This document shows positions 23,538-32,332 of a stretch of DNA of 64,000 nt, piece by piece (position 1 is the first letter of the stretch; each line of letters begins with the position of its first letter). This stretch comes from Alkalibacterium sp046484155 (GTDB lineage: Bacteria > Bacillota > Bacilli > Lactobacillales > Carnobacteriaceae_A): assembly GCF_046484155.1 (NCBI RefSeq), contig NZ_JAWOBT010000036.1, positions 3,784 to 67,783 of the forward strand, given 5' to 3'. Position numbers and translations under genes: made by a program. The notes beneath the pieces are model-generated. The model made no database searches, was not told the DNA's origin, and saw only the letters and a list, made by a program, of their open reading frames with translations.

Positions 23538-26500
23538 ATGTTGGCAGGCCAAGATGTGAAATACGGCAAGCACCGTACACGTAGAAGTTATTCACGAATA
23601 AGTGAAGTATTAGAACTTCCAAACTTAATTGAAATTCAAACTAATTCATATAATTGGTTCCTAGAAGAAGGACTTAAGGATATGTTTAAAGATATCTCTC
23701 CTGTTGAAGACTTTTCTGGGAATCTAGCGTTAGATTTTACGGACTATAAATTCCAGGAACCAAAATATACTACAGACGAAGCAAGACAGCACGATGCAAA
23801 TTATTCGGCACCTTTATATGTAAAGTTACGTTTAATGGTCAAAGATACAGGAGAAGTAAAAGAGCAGGAAGTGTTCTTTGGCGACTTCCCACTGATGACT
23901 GAAGAAGGAACGTTTATTATCAACGGTTCTGAACGTGTTATCGTTTCGCAACTTGTTCGTTCACCGGGTGTGTACTATCATCCGAAACTTGAAAAGAACG
24001 GTATGGAAGGGTTCGGTTCGACCGTCATACCTAACCGAGGCGCTTGGTTAGAATATGAAACAGATTCTAAAGGACTATCCAATGTACGGATTGACCGTAC
24101 GCGTAAGATCCCGCTAAGTGTACTTGTTCGTGCACTAGGTTTCGGATCAGATGATGAGATCCTGGATATCTTTGGCGAAAACGAAAGCTTATCCGCGACT
24201 CTGGAAAAAGATATTCATAAAAACATGTCAGACTCTCGCGTAGAAGAGGCATTGAAAGATCTGTATGAGCGTCTGCGTCCGGGAGAACCCAAAACAGCGG
24301 ACTCTTCACGCAGCTTACTAACCACACGTTTCTTTGATCCTAAGCGTTATGACTTGGCACGTGTCGGTCGTTATAAAATGAATAAAAAAATGGACTTGAA
24401 AATCCGTTTGATGGGACTTACTTTAGCAGAAGCTGTTGTAGATAGTGAAACAGGCGAATTACTGGCTAAAGAAGGAACCGTCATTACACGTGAACTCATG
24501 AATGACTTAGGTCCGCGTATCGATAACGGATTGAATCATGTCACACTCCATCCTTCAGCTGACGGTGTTGTGCCAGAACCGATCGAACTTCAAATGTTCA
24601 AGGTCTATTCTCCTAGTGATAATGTCCGTGTCGTTCACATCATTGGAAATGCTTATCCGGATAAAGAAACCAAATATATTATTCCGGCCGATATGATTGC
24701 GTCAATGAACTACTTCTTCAATCTACAAGAAGGTATTGGCGGAACAGATGACATTGACCACTTAGGAAACAGACGTATCCGTTCAGTTGGAGAGTTATTA
24801 CAAAACCAGTTCCGTATTGGTCTATCTCGTATGGAACGTGTTGTACGCGAGCGTATGTCTATACAAGACACGTCAACGACGACACCGCAACAATTAGTAA
24901 ACATCCGTCCGGTCGTTGCGTCGATCAAAGAATTCTTTGGTTCGTCTCAACTGTCTCAGTTTATGGATCAAACGAACCCACTAGGTGAGTTGACCCACAA
25001 ACGACGTCTATCTGCTTTGGGACCCGGCGGATTAACACGTGACCGTGCGGGTTATGAAGTACGAGACGTCCATTATTCCCACTATGGCCGTATGTGTCCG
25101 ATCGAAACGCCTGAGGGACCAAACATCGGGTTGATCAACAGTCTTTCAACCTATGCAAAAATAAATGAATTTGGCTTCATCGAAACACCTTACCGTAGAG
25201 TAGATAAGAAGACGGGTCGAGTGACTGACCAAATCGATTATTTAACTGCAGATGTAGAGGACCTATATGTGGTAGCCCAAGCGAATGCACCTTTAAATGA
25301 AGACGGGTCATTTGTTAATGATTTAGTATTAGCGCGTACAAAAGATAACAATGAAGAGATAGAAATAGCTAAAGTAGACTACATGGATGTCTCACCTAAA
25401 CAGGTTGTTTCTGTAGCGACGGCAAGTATTCCGTTCTTGGAAAACGATGACTCCAACCGTGCTTTAATGGGTGCAAACATGCAGCGTCAAGCGGTTCCTT
25501 TGATTCAACCAGAAGGACCACTCGTAGGAACAGGGATCGAATACACGGCGGCACGAGATTCGGGTGCGGCAGTGATTGCTAAAAATTCAGGTAACGTAGA
25601 GTACGTGGATGCAAGAGAGATCCGTGTCAGACGTGAAGATGGTGCTTTAGATAAATATCAATTAGCTAAATTTAAACGATCAAATGCAGGAACTTCGTAC
25701 AATCAACGTGCTATAGCACGCCATGGCGATGTTGTTGATAAAGGGGATATCTTAGCAGATGGGCCTTCTATGGAAAATGGCGAAATGGCTATTGGACGTA
25801 ACCCGCTGATCGCCTTTACAACATTCGATGGGTACAACTTTGAAGATGCGATAATCATGAGTGAACGTTTAGTCAAAGATGATGTATATACTTCGATCCA
25901 TATAGAAGAACATGAATCAGAAGCGAGAGATACAAAATTAGGACCCGAGGAAATTACTCGTGAACTACCTAATGTGGGTGACGATGCGCTTAAGAACTTA
26001 GATGATCGCGGCATCATCCGTATCGGTGCAGAAGTACACGACGGTGACATCCTGGTCGGTAAAGTAACACCTAAAGGAGTATCAGAACTTTCTGCAGAAG
26101 AAAAATTACTGCATGCTATTTTCGGTGAAAAAGCACGTGAAGTAAGAGATACGTCTCTTCGTGTTTCACACGGTAGTGGCGGTATTGTTCATGACGTTAA
26201 GATCTTTACACGTGAATCCGGGGACGAATTATCTCCTGGTGTGAACTATCTCGTGCGTGTATTCATCGTTCAAAAACGTAAAATCAACGTTGGAGACAAG
26301 CTTGCTGGACGTCATGGTAATAAAGGTGTTGTATCTTTGATTTTACCAGAGGAAGATATGCCGTTTATGCCAGATGGCACACCGGTCGACATCATGTTGA
26401 ACCCGCTTGGCGTGCCTTCACGTATGAATATCGGACAAGTTCTTGAACTTCATATGGGCATGGCTGCACGTAAATTAGGTATTCATATTGCCTCGCCAGT

Positions 26501-27137
26501 ATTTGATGGTGCATCAGAGGAAGATGTCTGGGAAACCATTAAAGAAGCAGGCATGGATGATGACGCTAAAACAGTGCTGATCGATGGCCGTACAGGCGAA
26601 CCGTTTGATAACAGAATATCTGTCGGAGTCATGTACTATATCAAGTTGGCACACATGGTCGACGATAAACTGCATGCACGTTCTACTGGACCATATTCAC
26701 TTGTTACGCAACAACCACTTGGTGGTAAAGCGCAATTTGGTGGACAACGTTTTGGTGAGATGGAAGTTTGGGCTCTTGAAGCATATGGAGCAGCTTATAC
26801 CTTGCAAGAAATCCTGACATATAAATCAGATGACGTTGTTGGTCGTGTGAAAACATACGAAGCCATCGTCAAAGGGGAAACTATTCCTAAACCAGGTGTT
26901 CCAGAATCTTTCCGTGTGCTTGTCAAAGAGCTTCAATCATTGGGACTGGACCTGAAAGTCTTAGACATAAATAAAGAGGCAATCAATTTAGAAGATTCTG
27001 ATGAAGATGATGATTTTGGAAACATTGACTCTTTAGAAAAAATGAAAAAAGAACAAGATGAAAAACGTGCAGAAGAAGCTAAGAAAAAAGCTGAAGAAGA
27101 AAACGCACGTGCCGAACTAGAACAAGAACAAGAGTGA
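23538..27137 (+). CDS. rpoB: DNA-directed RNA polymerase subunit beta
   Basis: About 1199 residues, full length. The rifampicin region reads GSSQLSQFMDQTNPLGELTHKRR then SALGPGG, with the wild-type equivalents of E. coli D516, H526 and S531, so no resistance change is visible. Conserved catalytic-core segments such as GRHGNKGV and the GGKAQFGGQRFGEMEVWALEAYGA block are present. The last 50 residues are a charged tail (Asp/Glu, then Lys/Glu-rich). GAGGGGTG at 23527-23534 serves as ribosome binding site; start could be ATG 23538 (chosen) or TTG 23541, the position used in Bacillus. GTG 23532 lies inside the site and is unlikely. Confidence 0.97.
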   Translation: MLAGQDVKYGKHRTRRSYSRISEVLELPNLIEIQTNSYNWFLEEGLKDMFKDISPVEDFSGNLALDFTDYKFQEPKYTTDEARQHDANYSAPLYVKLRLMVKDTGEVKEQEVFFGDFPLMTEEGTFIINGSERVIVSQLVRSPGVYYHPKLEKNGMEGFGSTVIPNRGAWLEYETDSKGLSNVRIDRTRKIPLSVLVRALGFGSDDEILDIFGENESLSATLEKDIHKNMSDSRVEEALKDLYERLRPGEPKTADSSRSLLTTRFFDPKRYDLARVGRYKMNKKMDLKIRLMGLTLAEAVVDSETGELLAKEGTVITRELMNDLGPRIDNGLNHVTLHPSADGVVPEPIELQMFKVYSPSDNVRVVHIIGNAYPDKETKYIIPADMIASMNYFFNLQEGIGGTDDIDHLGNRRIRSVGELLQNQFRIGLSRMERVVRERMSIQDTSTTTPQQLVNIRPVVASIKEFFGSSQLSQFMDQTNPLGELTHKRRLSALGPGGLTRDRAGYEVRDVHYSHYGRMCPIETPEGPNIGLINSLSTYAKINEFGFIETPYRRVDKKTGRVTDQIDYLTADVEDLYVVAQANAPLNEDGSFVNDLVLARTKDNNEEIEIAKVDYMDVSPKQVVSVATASIPFLENDDSNRALMGANMQRQAVPLIQPEGPLVGTGIEYTAARDSGAAVIAKNSGNVEYVDAREIRVRREDGALDKYQLAKFKRSNAGTSYNQRAIARHGDVVDKGDILADGPSMENGEMAIGRNPLIAFTTFDGYNFEDAIIMSERLVKDDVYTSIHIEEHESEARDTKLGPEEITRELPNVGDDALKNLDDRGIIRIGAEVHDGDILVGKVTPKGVSELSAEEKLLHAIFGEKAREVRDTSLRVSHGSGGIVHDVKIFTRESGDELSPGVNYLVRVFIVQKRKINVGDKLAGRHGNKGVVSLILPEEDMPFMPDGTPVDIMLNPLGVPSRMNIGQVLELHMGMAARKLGIHIASPVFDGASEEDVWETIKEAGMDDDAKTVLIDGRTGEPFDNRISVGVMYYIKLAHMVDDKLHARSTGPYSLVTQQPLGGKAQFGGQRFGEMEVWALEAYGAAYTLQEILTYKSDDVVGRVKTYEAIVKGETIPKPGVPESFRVLVKELQSLGLDLKVLDINKEAINLEDSDEDDDFGNIDSLEKMKKEQDEKRAEEAKKKAEEENARAELEQEQE

Positions 27138-27261
27138 AAATAAGGTAGCGTAAACGAGAGCGCGGTTGAATGATCGGCTCTCGATGAGTTACATGAAAAT
27201 CAGTAATAGAAACGTGAAGCAATAGGGCAGCTTCATAATCTACAAAAGGGAGGTAGCCCCT

Positions 27262-30200
27262 TTGATCGATGTAAATAAATTTGAAAGTATCCAGATTGGA
27301 TTGGCTTCACCAGACAAGATCCGTAGTTGGTCTTATGGAGAAGTTAAAAAACCAGAAACAATTAATTATCGAACATTGAAACCAGAAAGAGATGGCTTAT
27401 TCTGTGAAAGAATATTTGGACCATCAAAAGATTACGAATGTGCCTGCGGTAAGTACAAACGTGTTCATTATAAAGGCATCGTTTGTGACCGTTGTGGGGT
27501 CGAAGTAACAAAGTCTAAAGTCCGAAGAGAACGTATGGGACATTTGGAATTAGCGGCACCCGTCACGCATATCTGGTACTTTAAAGGGATCCCAAGTCGT
27601 ATGGGTCTGATTTTAGACATGTCACCACGCGCGCTGGAAGAAATCATTTATTTTGCTTCATATGTTGTCATCGATCCAGGTGATACACCACTCGAGAGAA
27701 AACAATTAATGACAGAAAGAGAATACCGTGAGCGTCGTGCACAATATGGGAAATCTTTCCAGGCAGATATTGGTGCCGAAGCCATTAAATCATTATTAAA
27801 TAATGTAGATCTAATAGAAGAAGCCAAAGAGTTGAAAGAATTGCTTCAAACAGCTTCCGGTCAAAAACGCACACGTGCGATTCGTCGTTTAGATATCCTG
27901 GAAGCATTTAGAAATTCAGGGAACGATCCGTCATGGATGGTCATGGACGTTGTACCAATCATCCCGCCTGAAATCAGACCAATGGTTCAACTTGAAGGTG
28001 GACGTTTTGCGACAAGTGACTTGAACGATCTTTATCGTCGAGTCATCAACCGTAACAACCGTTTGAAACGTTTATTAGATTTAAGTGCACCTCATATTAT
28101 TGTTCAAAACGAAAAACGTATGCTGCAGGAAGCTGTCGATGCATTAGTTGATAATGGTCGTCGTGGGCGTGCAGTAACTGGACCAGGTAACCGTCCGCTT
28201 AAATCGTTGTCTCATATGTTGAAAGGGAAACAAGGACGTTTCCGTCAAAACTTACTGGGTAAACGTGTAGACTATTCCGGCCGATCCGTTATCGTTGTTG
28301 GACCAACCTTGAAAATGTATCAGTGTGGCCTGCCGAAAGAAATGGCCATCGAATTATTCAAGCCTTTCGTTATGCGTGAGTTAGTTGTAAGAGAGATCGC
28401 AAATAACATTAAAAATGCCAAGCGCAAAGTAGAGCGTATGGACGATGATGTCTGGGCAGTTTTACAGGATGTTATTCGTGAACACCCCGTTCTTCTGAAC
28501 CGCGCACCTACCTTGCACCGATTAGGCATTCAAGCTTTTGAACCTATTCTTGTAGAAGGTAAAGCGATCCGTCTGCACCCGTTAGTCTGTGAAGCCTATA
28601 ACGCCGATTTCGATGGCGACCAAATGGCTGTTCACGTTCCTTTAAGTGATGAAGCGCAGGCAGAAGCGCGTATTCTGATGCTTGGTGCTCAGAACATCTT
28701 GAACCCTAAAGACGGCAAGCCCGTTGTAACACCTTCACAGGACATGGTTTTAGGAAACTATTACCTGACTATGGAAGTGGACGGGAAAATCGGAGAAGGA
28801 ATGGTATTGTCAAGTGTTGCTGAAGCTGTTCAAGCTTATCAAACCGGCTATGTTCACTTGCATACACGTGTGGCGGTACATGCGTCATCATTACCTGACA
28901 AACCATTTACCGATGAACAAAAAGAGCAATTCTTGATTACAACAGTCGGGAAATTGATTTTCAACGAAATCATGCCCAAGGAATTCGCTTATTTAAATGA
29001 ACCAACGATGGAAAACCTTGAGGTAAAAACACCTGATAAATATTTTGTCCCTTATGGTACAGATATCAGAAAACATATCAGCGAAATGCCTCTTGTCGAA
29101 CCGTTTAAAAAGAAAAATTTAAGTAATATCATTGCTGAAGTATTTAAAAAGTTCCAAGTAACTGAAACGTCTAAAATGCTTGATAAGATGAAAAATTTAG
29201 GCTATAAATATTCGACGAAATCTGGTATCACAGTCGGTATCTCTGATATTTCTCACCTGGAAGAAAAGGAAGAAATCTTAGAGAAGGCGCATAAGCAAGT
29301 AGAACGCATCAATGCGTCACATCGCCGTGGTTTGATTACGGAAGAAGAACGTTACACTTCGATCATTGAAGTATGGACGAAAACAAAAGATACGATTCAA
29401 GCACACTTGATGACCACTTTGGATAATCACAACAATATCTTCATGATGAGTGATTCCGGAGCGCGTGGTAATATCTCTAACTTTACACAGTTAGCAGGCA
29501 TGCGTGGATTGATGGCTGCTCCAAGTGGACGAATCATGGAACTGCCGATCACATCGAACTTCCGAGAAGGCTTATCCGTTTTGGAAATGTTTATCTCGAC
29601 TCACGGAGCTCGTAAAGGTATGACTGATACAGCGCTTAAAACGGCTGACTCAGGTTATCTTACCCGTCGTTTGGTTGACGTGGCACAAGACGTTATTATC
29701 CGTAACGAAGATTGTGGTACGAAACGTGGTTTAGTTGTTGAAGCGATTCGTGACGGCAATGAGATCATTGAACCACTAGAAGAACGTATCAGCGGAAGAC
29801 ATGCACGTAAAACAGTACTACATCCTAAAACGGGTGAAGTTATGGTTTCTGAGAATGACTTGATCACTGAAGGATTGTCCAGAGCGATCGTTGAAGCAGG
29901 TATTGAACAAGTAACCATTCGTTCAGCATTTACTTGTAACGCTAAACACGGTGTATGTAAAAAATGTTATGGACGTAACCTGGCAACGGGACGCACAGTA
30001 GAAGTTGGAGAAGCAGTCGGAACCATCGCTGCCCAGTCTATCGGCGAACCAGGCACACAGTTGACCATGCGTACGTTCCATACCGGGGGAGTTGCCGGTG
30101 ATGATATCACTCAGGGTCTTCCTCGTGTTCAAGAGATATTTGAAGCAAGACATCCTAAAGGACAAGCCGTCATTACGGAAGTAACGGGCGAAATTATCTC

Positions 30201-30897
30201 AATCGATGAAAAACAGGGTGAGAGAACGAAAGAGATCACGGTTAAAGGAGCAACAGATACACGAACGTATACCGTGCCAAGTAATGCACGTATGCGTATC
30301 AAAGAAGGAAGCTTCATTGAGCGTGGCGATGCCTTTAACGAAGGTTCGATCGATCCCAAACAACTGCTCGCAGTTAGTGATGTTCTTAAATTACAAAACT
30401 ACTTGCTTAAAGAAGTTCAATACGCTTACCGTAGTCAAGGGGTAGAAATCGGCGATAAACATATCGAAGTAATGGTTCGCCAGATGCTGCAAAAAGTTCG
30501 TGTTCTCGATCCGGGGAATACAAACATCTTGCCAGGTAGCTTGATCGATATAGACGACTTTAAACAAGCAAACAAAGAGACGTTATTATCAGGCGGACTT
30601 CCTGCCACAGCACGTTCAGTATTATTAGGTATCACTAAAGCATCACTTGAAACAAACAGTTTCTTATCTGCCGCATCCTTCCAGGAAACAACACGTATCC
30701 TGACAGATGCTGCGATCAGAGGGAAAAACGATCCACTCATTGGCTTGAAAGAAAATGTTATTATAGGTAAATCTATTCCGGCTGGAACAGGTATGAAAGT
30801 CTATAACGATATGAAGCCTAAAGAAGTGGGCGTCGTCAGCGAAAACGTTTATAGTATCAATGACGAAAAAACGCAAACAGAAAATACAAAAAAATAA
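27262..30897 (+). CDS. rpoC: DNA-directed RNA polymerase subunit beta'
   Basis: 1211 residues. N-terminal zinc-binding module CACGKYKRVHYKGIVCDRCGVEV, the active-site NADFDGDQM motif near 457 that binds the catalytic magnesium, and the second zinc site with CNAKHGVCKKCYGRNL near 890-910. Start is TTG 27262 after AAAGGGAGG (8-base spacing). The 124-base gap after rpoB contains a GAGAGC/GCTCTC hairpin without a T-tract, so read-through is expected. Confidence 0.97.
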   Translation: MIDVNKFESIQIGLASPDKIRSWSYGEVKKPETINYRTLKPERDGLFCERIFGPSKDYECACGKYKRVHYKGIVCDRCGVEVTKSKVRRERMGHLELAAPVTHIWYFKGIPSRMGLILDMSPRALEEIIYFASYVVIDPGDTPLERKQLMTEREYRERRAQYGKSFQADIGAEAIKSLLNNVDLIEEAKELKELLQTASGQKRTRAIRRLDILEAFRNSGNDPSWMVMDVVPIIPPEIRPMVQLEGGRFATSDLNDLYRRVINRNNRLKRLLDLSAPHIIVQNEKRMLQEAVDALVDNGRRGRAVTGPGNRPLKSLSHMLKGKQGRFRQNLLGKRVDYSGRSVIVVGPTLKMYQCGLPKEMAIELFKPFVMRELVVREIANNIKNAKRKVERMDDDVWAVLQDVIREHPVLLNRAPTLHRLGIQAFEPILVEGKAIRLHPLVCEAYNADFDGDQMAVHVPLSDEAQAEARILMLGAQNILNPKDGKPVVTPSQDMVLGNYYLTMEVDGKIGEGMVLSSVAEAVQAYQTGYVHLHTRVAVHASSLPDKPFTDEQKEQFLITTVGKLIFNEIMPKEFAYLNEPTMENLEVKTPDKYFVPYGTDIRKHISEMPLVEPFKKKNLSNIIAEVFKKFQVTETSKMLDKMKNLGYKYSTKSGITVGISDISHLEEKEEILEKAHKQVERINASHRRGLITEEERYTSIIEVWTKTKDTIQAHLMTTLDNHNNIFMMSDSGARGNISNFTQLAGMRGLMAAPSGRIMELPITSNFREGLSVLEMFISTHGARKGMTDTALKTADSGYLTRRLVDVAQDVIIRNEDCGTKRGLVVEAIRDGNEIIEPLEERISGRHARKTVLHPKTGEVMVSENDLITEGLSRAIVEAGIEQVTIRSAFTCNAKHGVCKKCYGRNLATGRTVEVGEAVGTIAAQSIGEPGTQLTMRTFHTGGVAGDDITQGLPRVQEIFEARHPKGQAVITEVTGEIISIDEKQGERTKEITVKGATDTRTYTVPSNARMRIKEGSFIERGDAFNEGSIDPKQLLAVSDVLKLQNYLLKEVQYAYRSQGVEIGDKHIEVMVRQMLQKVRVLDPGNTNILPGSLIDIDDFKQANKETLLSGGLPATARSVLLGITKASLETNSFLSAASFQETTRILTDAAIRGKNDPLIGLKENVIIGKSIPAGTGMKVYNDMKPKEVGVVSENVYSINDEKTQTENTKK

Positions 30898-30907
30898 AAC
30901 GTAATTA

Positions 30908-30948
30908 GGAGATAGAGCAGTCAGCGCTGCTCTGTCACTCCTTTTTTT
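30908..30948 (+). terminator. Terminator of rpoBC
   Basis: AGAGCAG/CTGCTCT stem extended by GGAG/CTCC around small bulges, followed by seven T. Confidence 0.88.
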
Positions 30949-30967
30949 GAAATAATAATAGAAGCTA

Positions 30968-30996
30968 TTGACACTCTGATTTACACGTGATATTAT
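30968..30996 (+). promoter_or_regulatory. Strong promoter of the rpsL-rpsG-fusA operon
   Basis: Consensus -35 TTGACA (30968-30973), 17 bases, TGA then -10 TATTAT (30991-30996). Transcription would start near 31003, giving an untranslated leader of about 230 bases (31003-31236). The leader holds small hairpins (ACCAT/ATGGT near 31096-31112; CGCAT/ATGCG followed by a T-rich stretch near 31132-31158) and may be regulatory. Confidence 0.85.
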
Positions 30997-31236
30997 GTTA
31001 TATGTGCTTTTGTGTAGAGATTCCTGCTCTAGATTCGTCTAGCTCGTAAGAGTTAACAGCCGTTCTGACTGGGGCGCAAGAGCAACATATAACCATATAT
31101 TATGGTAGTGTTTATGAAAGTTAATTGAACCGCATATGATGCGATTATTCTTTTTTGCTTTTAAATGAACCGCCTGGTAGTGTGGGTCTAGAAACAAAAA
31201 TTGAAAGTCAGTACTAATGAAGGGAGGAAACATGAA

Positions 31237-31647
31237 ATGCCTACAATGAATCAATTGATCCGTAAACCTCGTAAAGCAAAAGCAAAAAAATCCGAAGCAC
31301 CAGCTATGAATAGAGGGTATAACACCCAAAAACGTAAACAAACAATGGTATATTCTCCACAAAAACGTGGTGTTTGTACACGTGTTGGAACAATGACTCC
31401 TAAAAAACCTAACTCAGCGTTACGTAAATATGCACGTGTTCGTTTATCTAACATGATGGAAGTTACTGCATATATCCCGGGTGAAGGACACAACTTACAA
31501 GAACACAGCGTGGTACTTATCCGTGGAGGTAAAGTAAAAGACCTACCGGGTGTACGTTATCACGTCATTCGTGGTGCTCTTGACACTGCTGGAGTATCCG
31601 ACCGTAAACAAAGCCGTTCTAAATACGGTACAAAACGAGCAAAATAA
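31237..31647 (+). CDS. rpsL: 30S ribosomal protein S12
   Basis: 136 residues, MPTMNQLIRKPRK start. The conserved decoding-centre loops TPKKPNSALRK and RGGKVKDLPGVRYH are present with the wild-type lysines at the streptomycin-resistance positions. ATG 31237 is 9 bases after AGGGAGG; an open extension to 31201 is not used. First gene of the str operon; no L7Ae-like ybxF gene lies between rpoC and rpsL as in Bacillus. Confidence 0.97.
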   Translation: MPTMNQLIRKPRKAKAKKSEAPAMNRGYNTQKRKQTMVYSPQKRGVCTRVGTMTPKKPNSALRKYARVRLSNMMEVTAYIPGEGHNLQEHSVVLIRGGKVKDLPGVRYHVIRGALDTAGVSDRKQSRSKYGTKRAK

Positions 31648-31744
31648 TAATAGTGAAGCACAGTTGATCATTAAGCTGACATTCACTGGTACAAAAATTA
31701 ATTAAAAATTATAAAAATATAATCTCTCGAAAGGAGGAATTTGA

Positions 31745-32215
31745 ATGCCTCGTAAAGGTCCTGTTGCAAAACGTGATGTATTGCCAGATCCAATGTACAA
31801 TAGTAAATTGGTATCTCGTTTAATCAACCGCTTGATGGTTGATGGTAAACGTGGGAAAGCATCCACGATTTTGTATGAAGCATTTGATCAAATTAAAGAA
31901 ACAACCGGTAATGATCCAATTGAAGTGTATGAACAAGCACTAAAAAATATCATGCCCGTATTAGAAGTTAAAGCACGTCGTGTAGGAGGTTCTAACTACC
32001 AAGTGCCCGTAGAAGTACGTCCAGATCGTCGTACAACTTTAGCATTACGTTGGTTAGTTAACTATGCACGTCTCCGTGGTGAAAAAACGATGGTCGAGCG
32101 CTTAGCTAAAGAAATCATGGATGCAGCAAACAACACTGGTGCTGCTGTCCGTAAGCGTGAAGAAATCCACCGTATGGCAGAAGCGAACAAAGCGTTTGCT
32201 CACTACCGTTGGTAA
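31745..32215 (+). CDS. rpsG: 30S ribosomal protein S7
   Basis: 156 residues. Typical MPRKGPVAKRDVLPDPMYNSKLV N-terminus and VGGSNYQVPVEVRPDRR motif; the protein nucleates the 30S head and in E. coli represses its operon. Preceded by GAAAGGAGG. A long hairpin starts 2 bases after its stop codon. Confidence 0.97.
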   Translation: MPRKGPVAKRDVLPDPMYNSKLVSRLINRLMVDGKRGKASTILYEAFDQIKETTGNDPIEVYEQALKNIMPVLEVKARRVGGSNYQVPVEVRPDRRTTLALRWLVNYARLRGEKTMVERLAKEIMDAANNTGAAVRKREEIHRMAEANKAFAHYRW

Positions 32216-32216
32216 G

Positions 32217-32264
32217 ATAATCATTTCTGGATTTCTATTTGATAGAAATCCAGTTAAAGATTAT
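32217..32264 (+). promoter_or_regulatory. Long intra-operon hairpin between rpsG and fusA
   Basis: Perfect 11-bp stem (32227-32237 with 32243-32253, 5-base loop) inside an outer ATAATC/GATTAT pairing (32217-32222, 32259-32264). No T-tract follows, so an mRNA processing or stability element is more likely than a terminator. Confidence 0.6.
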
Positions 32265-32332
32265 TATTCTGACACTATTTCCGGCTTCATTAAGCATGAA
32301 GCAAATTTTATTTAAGAGAGGTGTAATGATTA

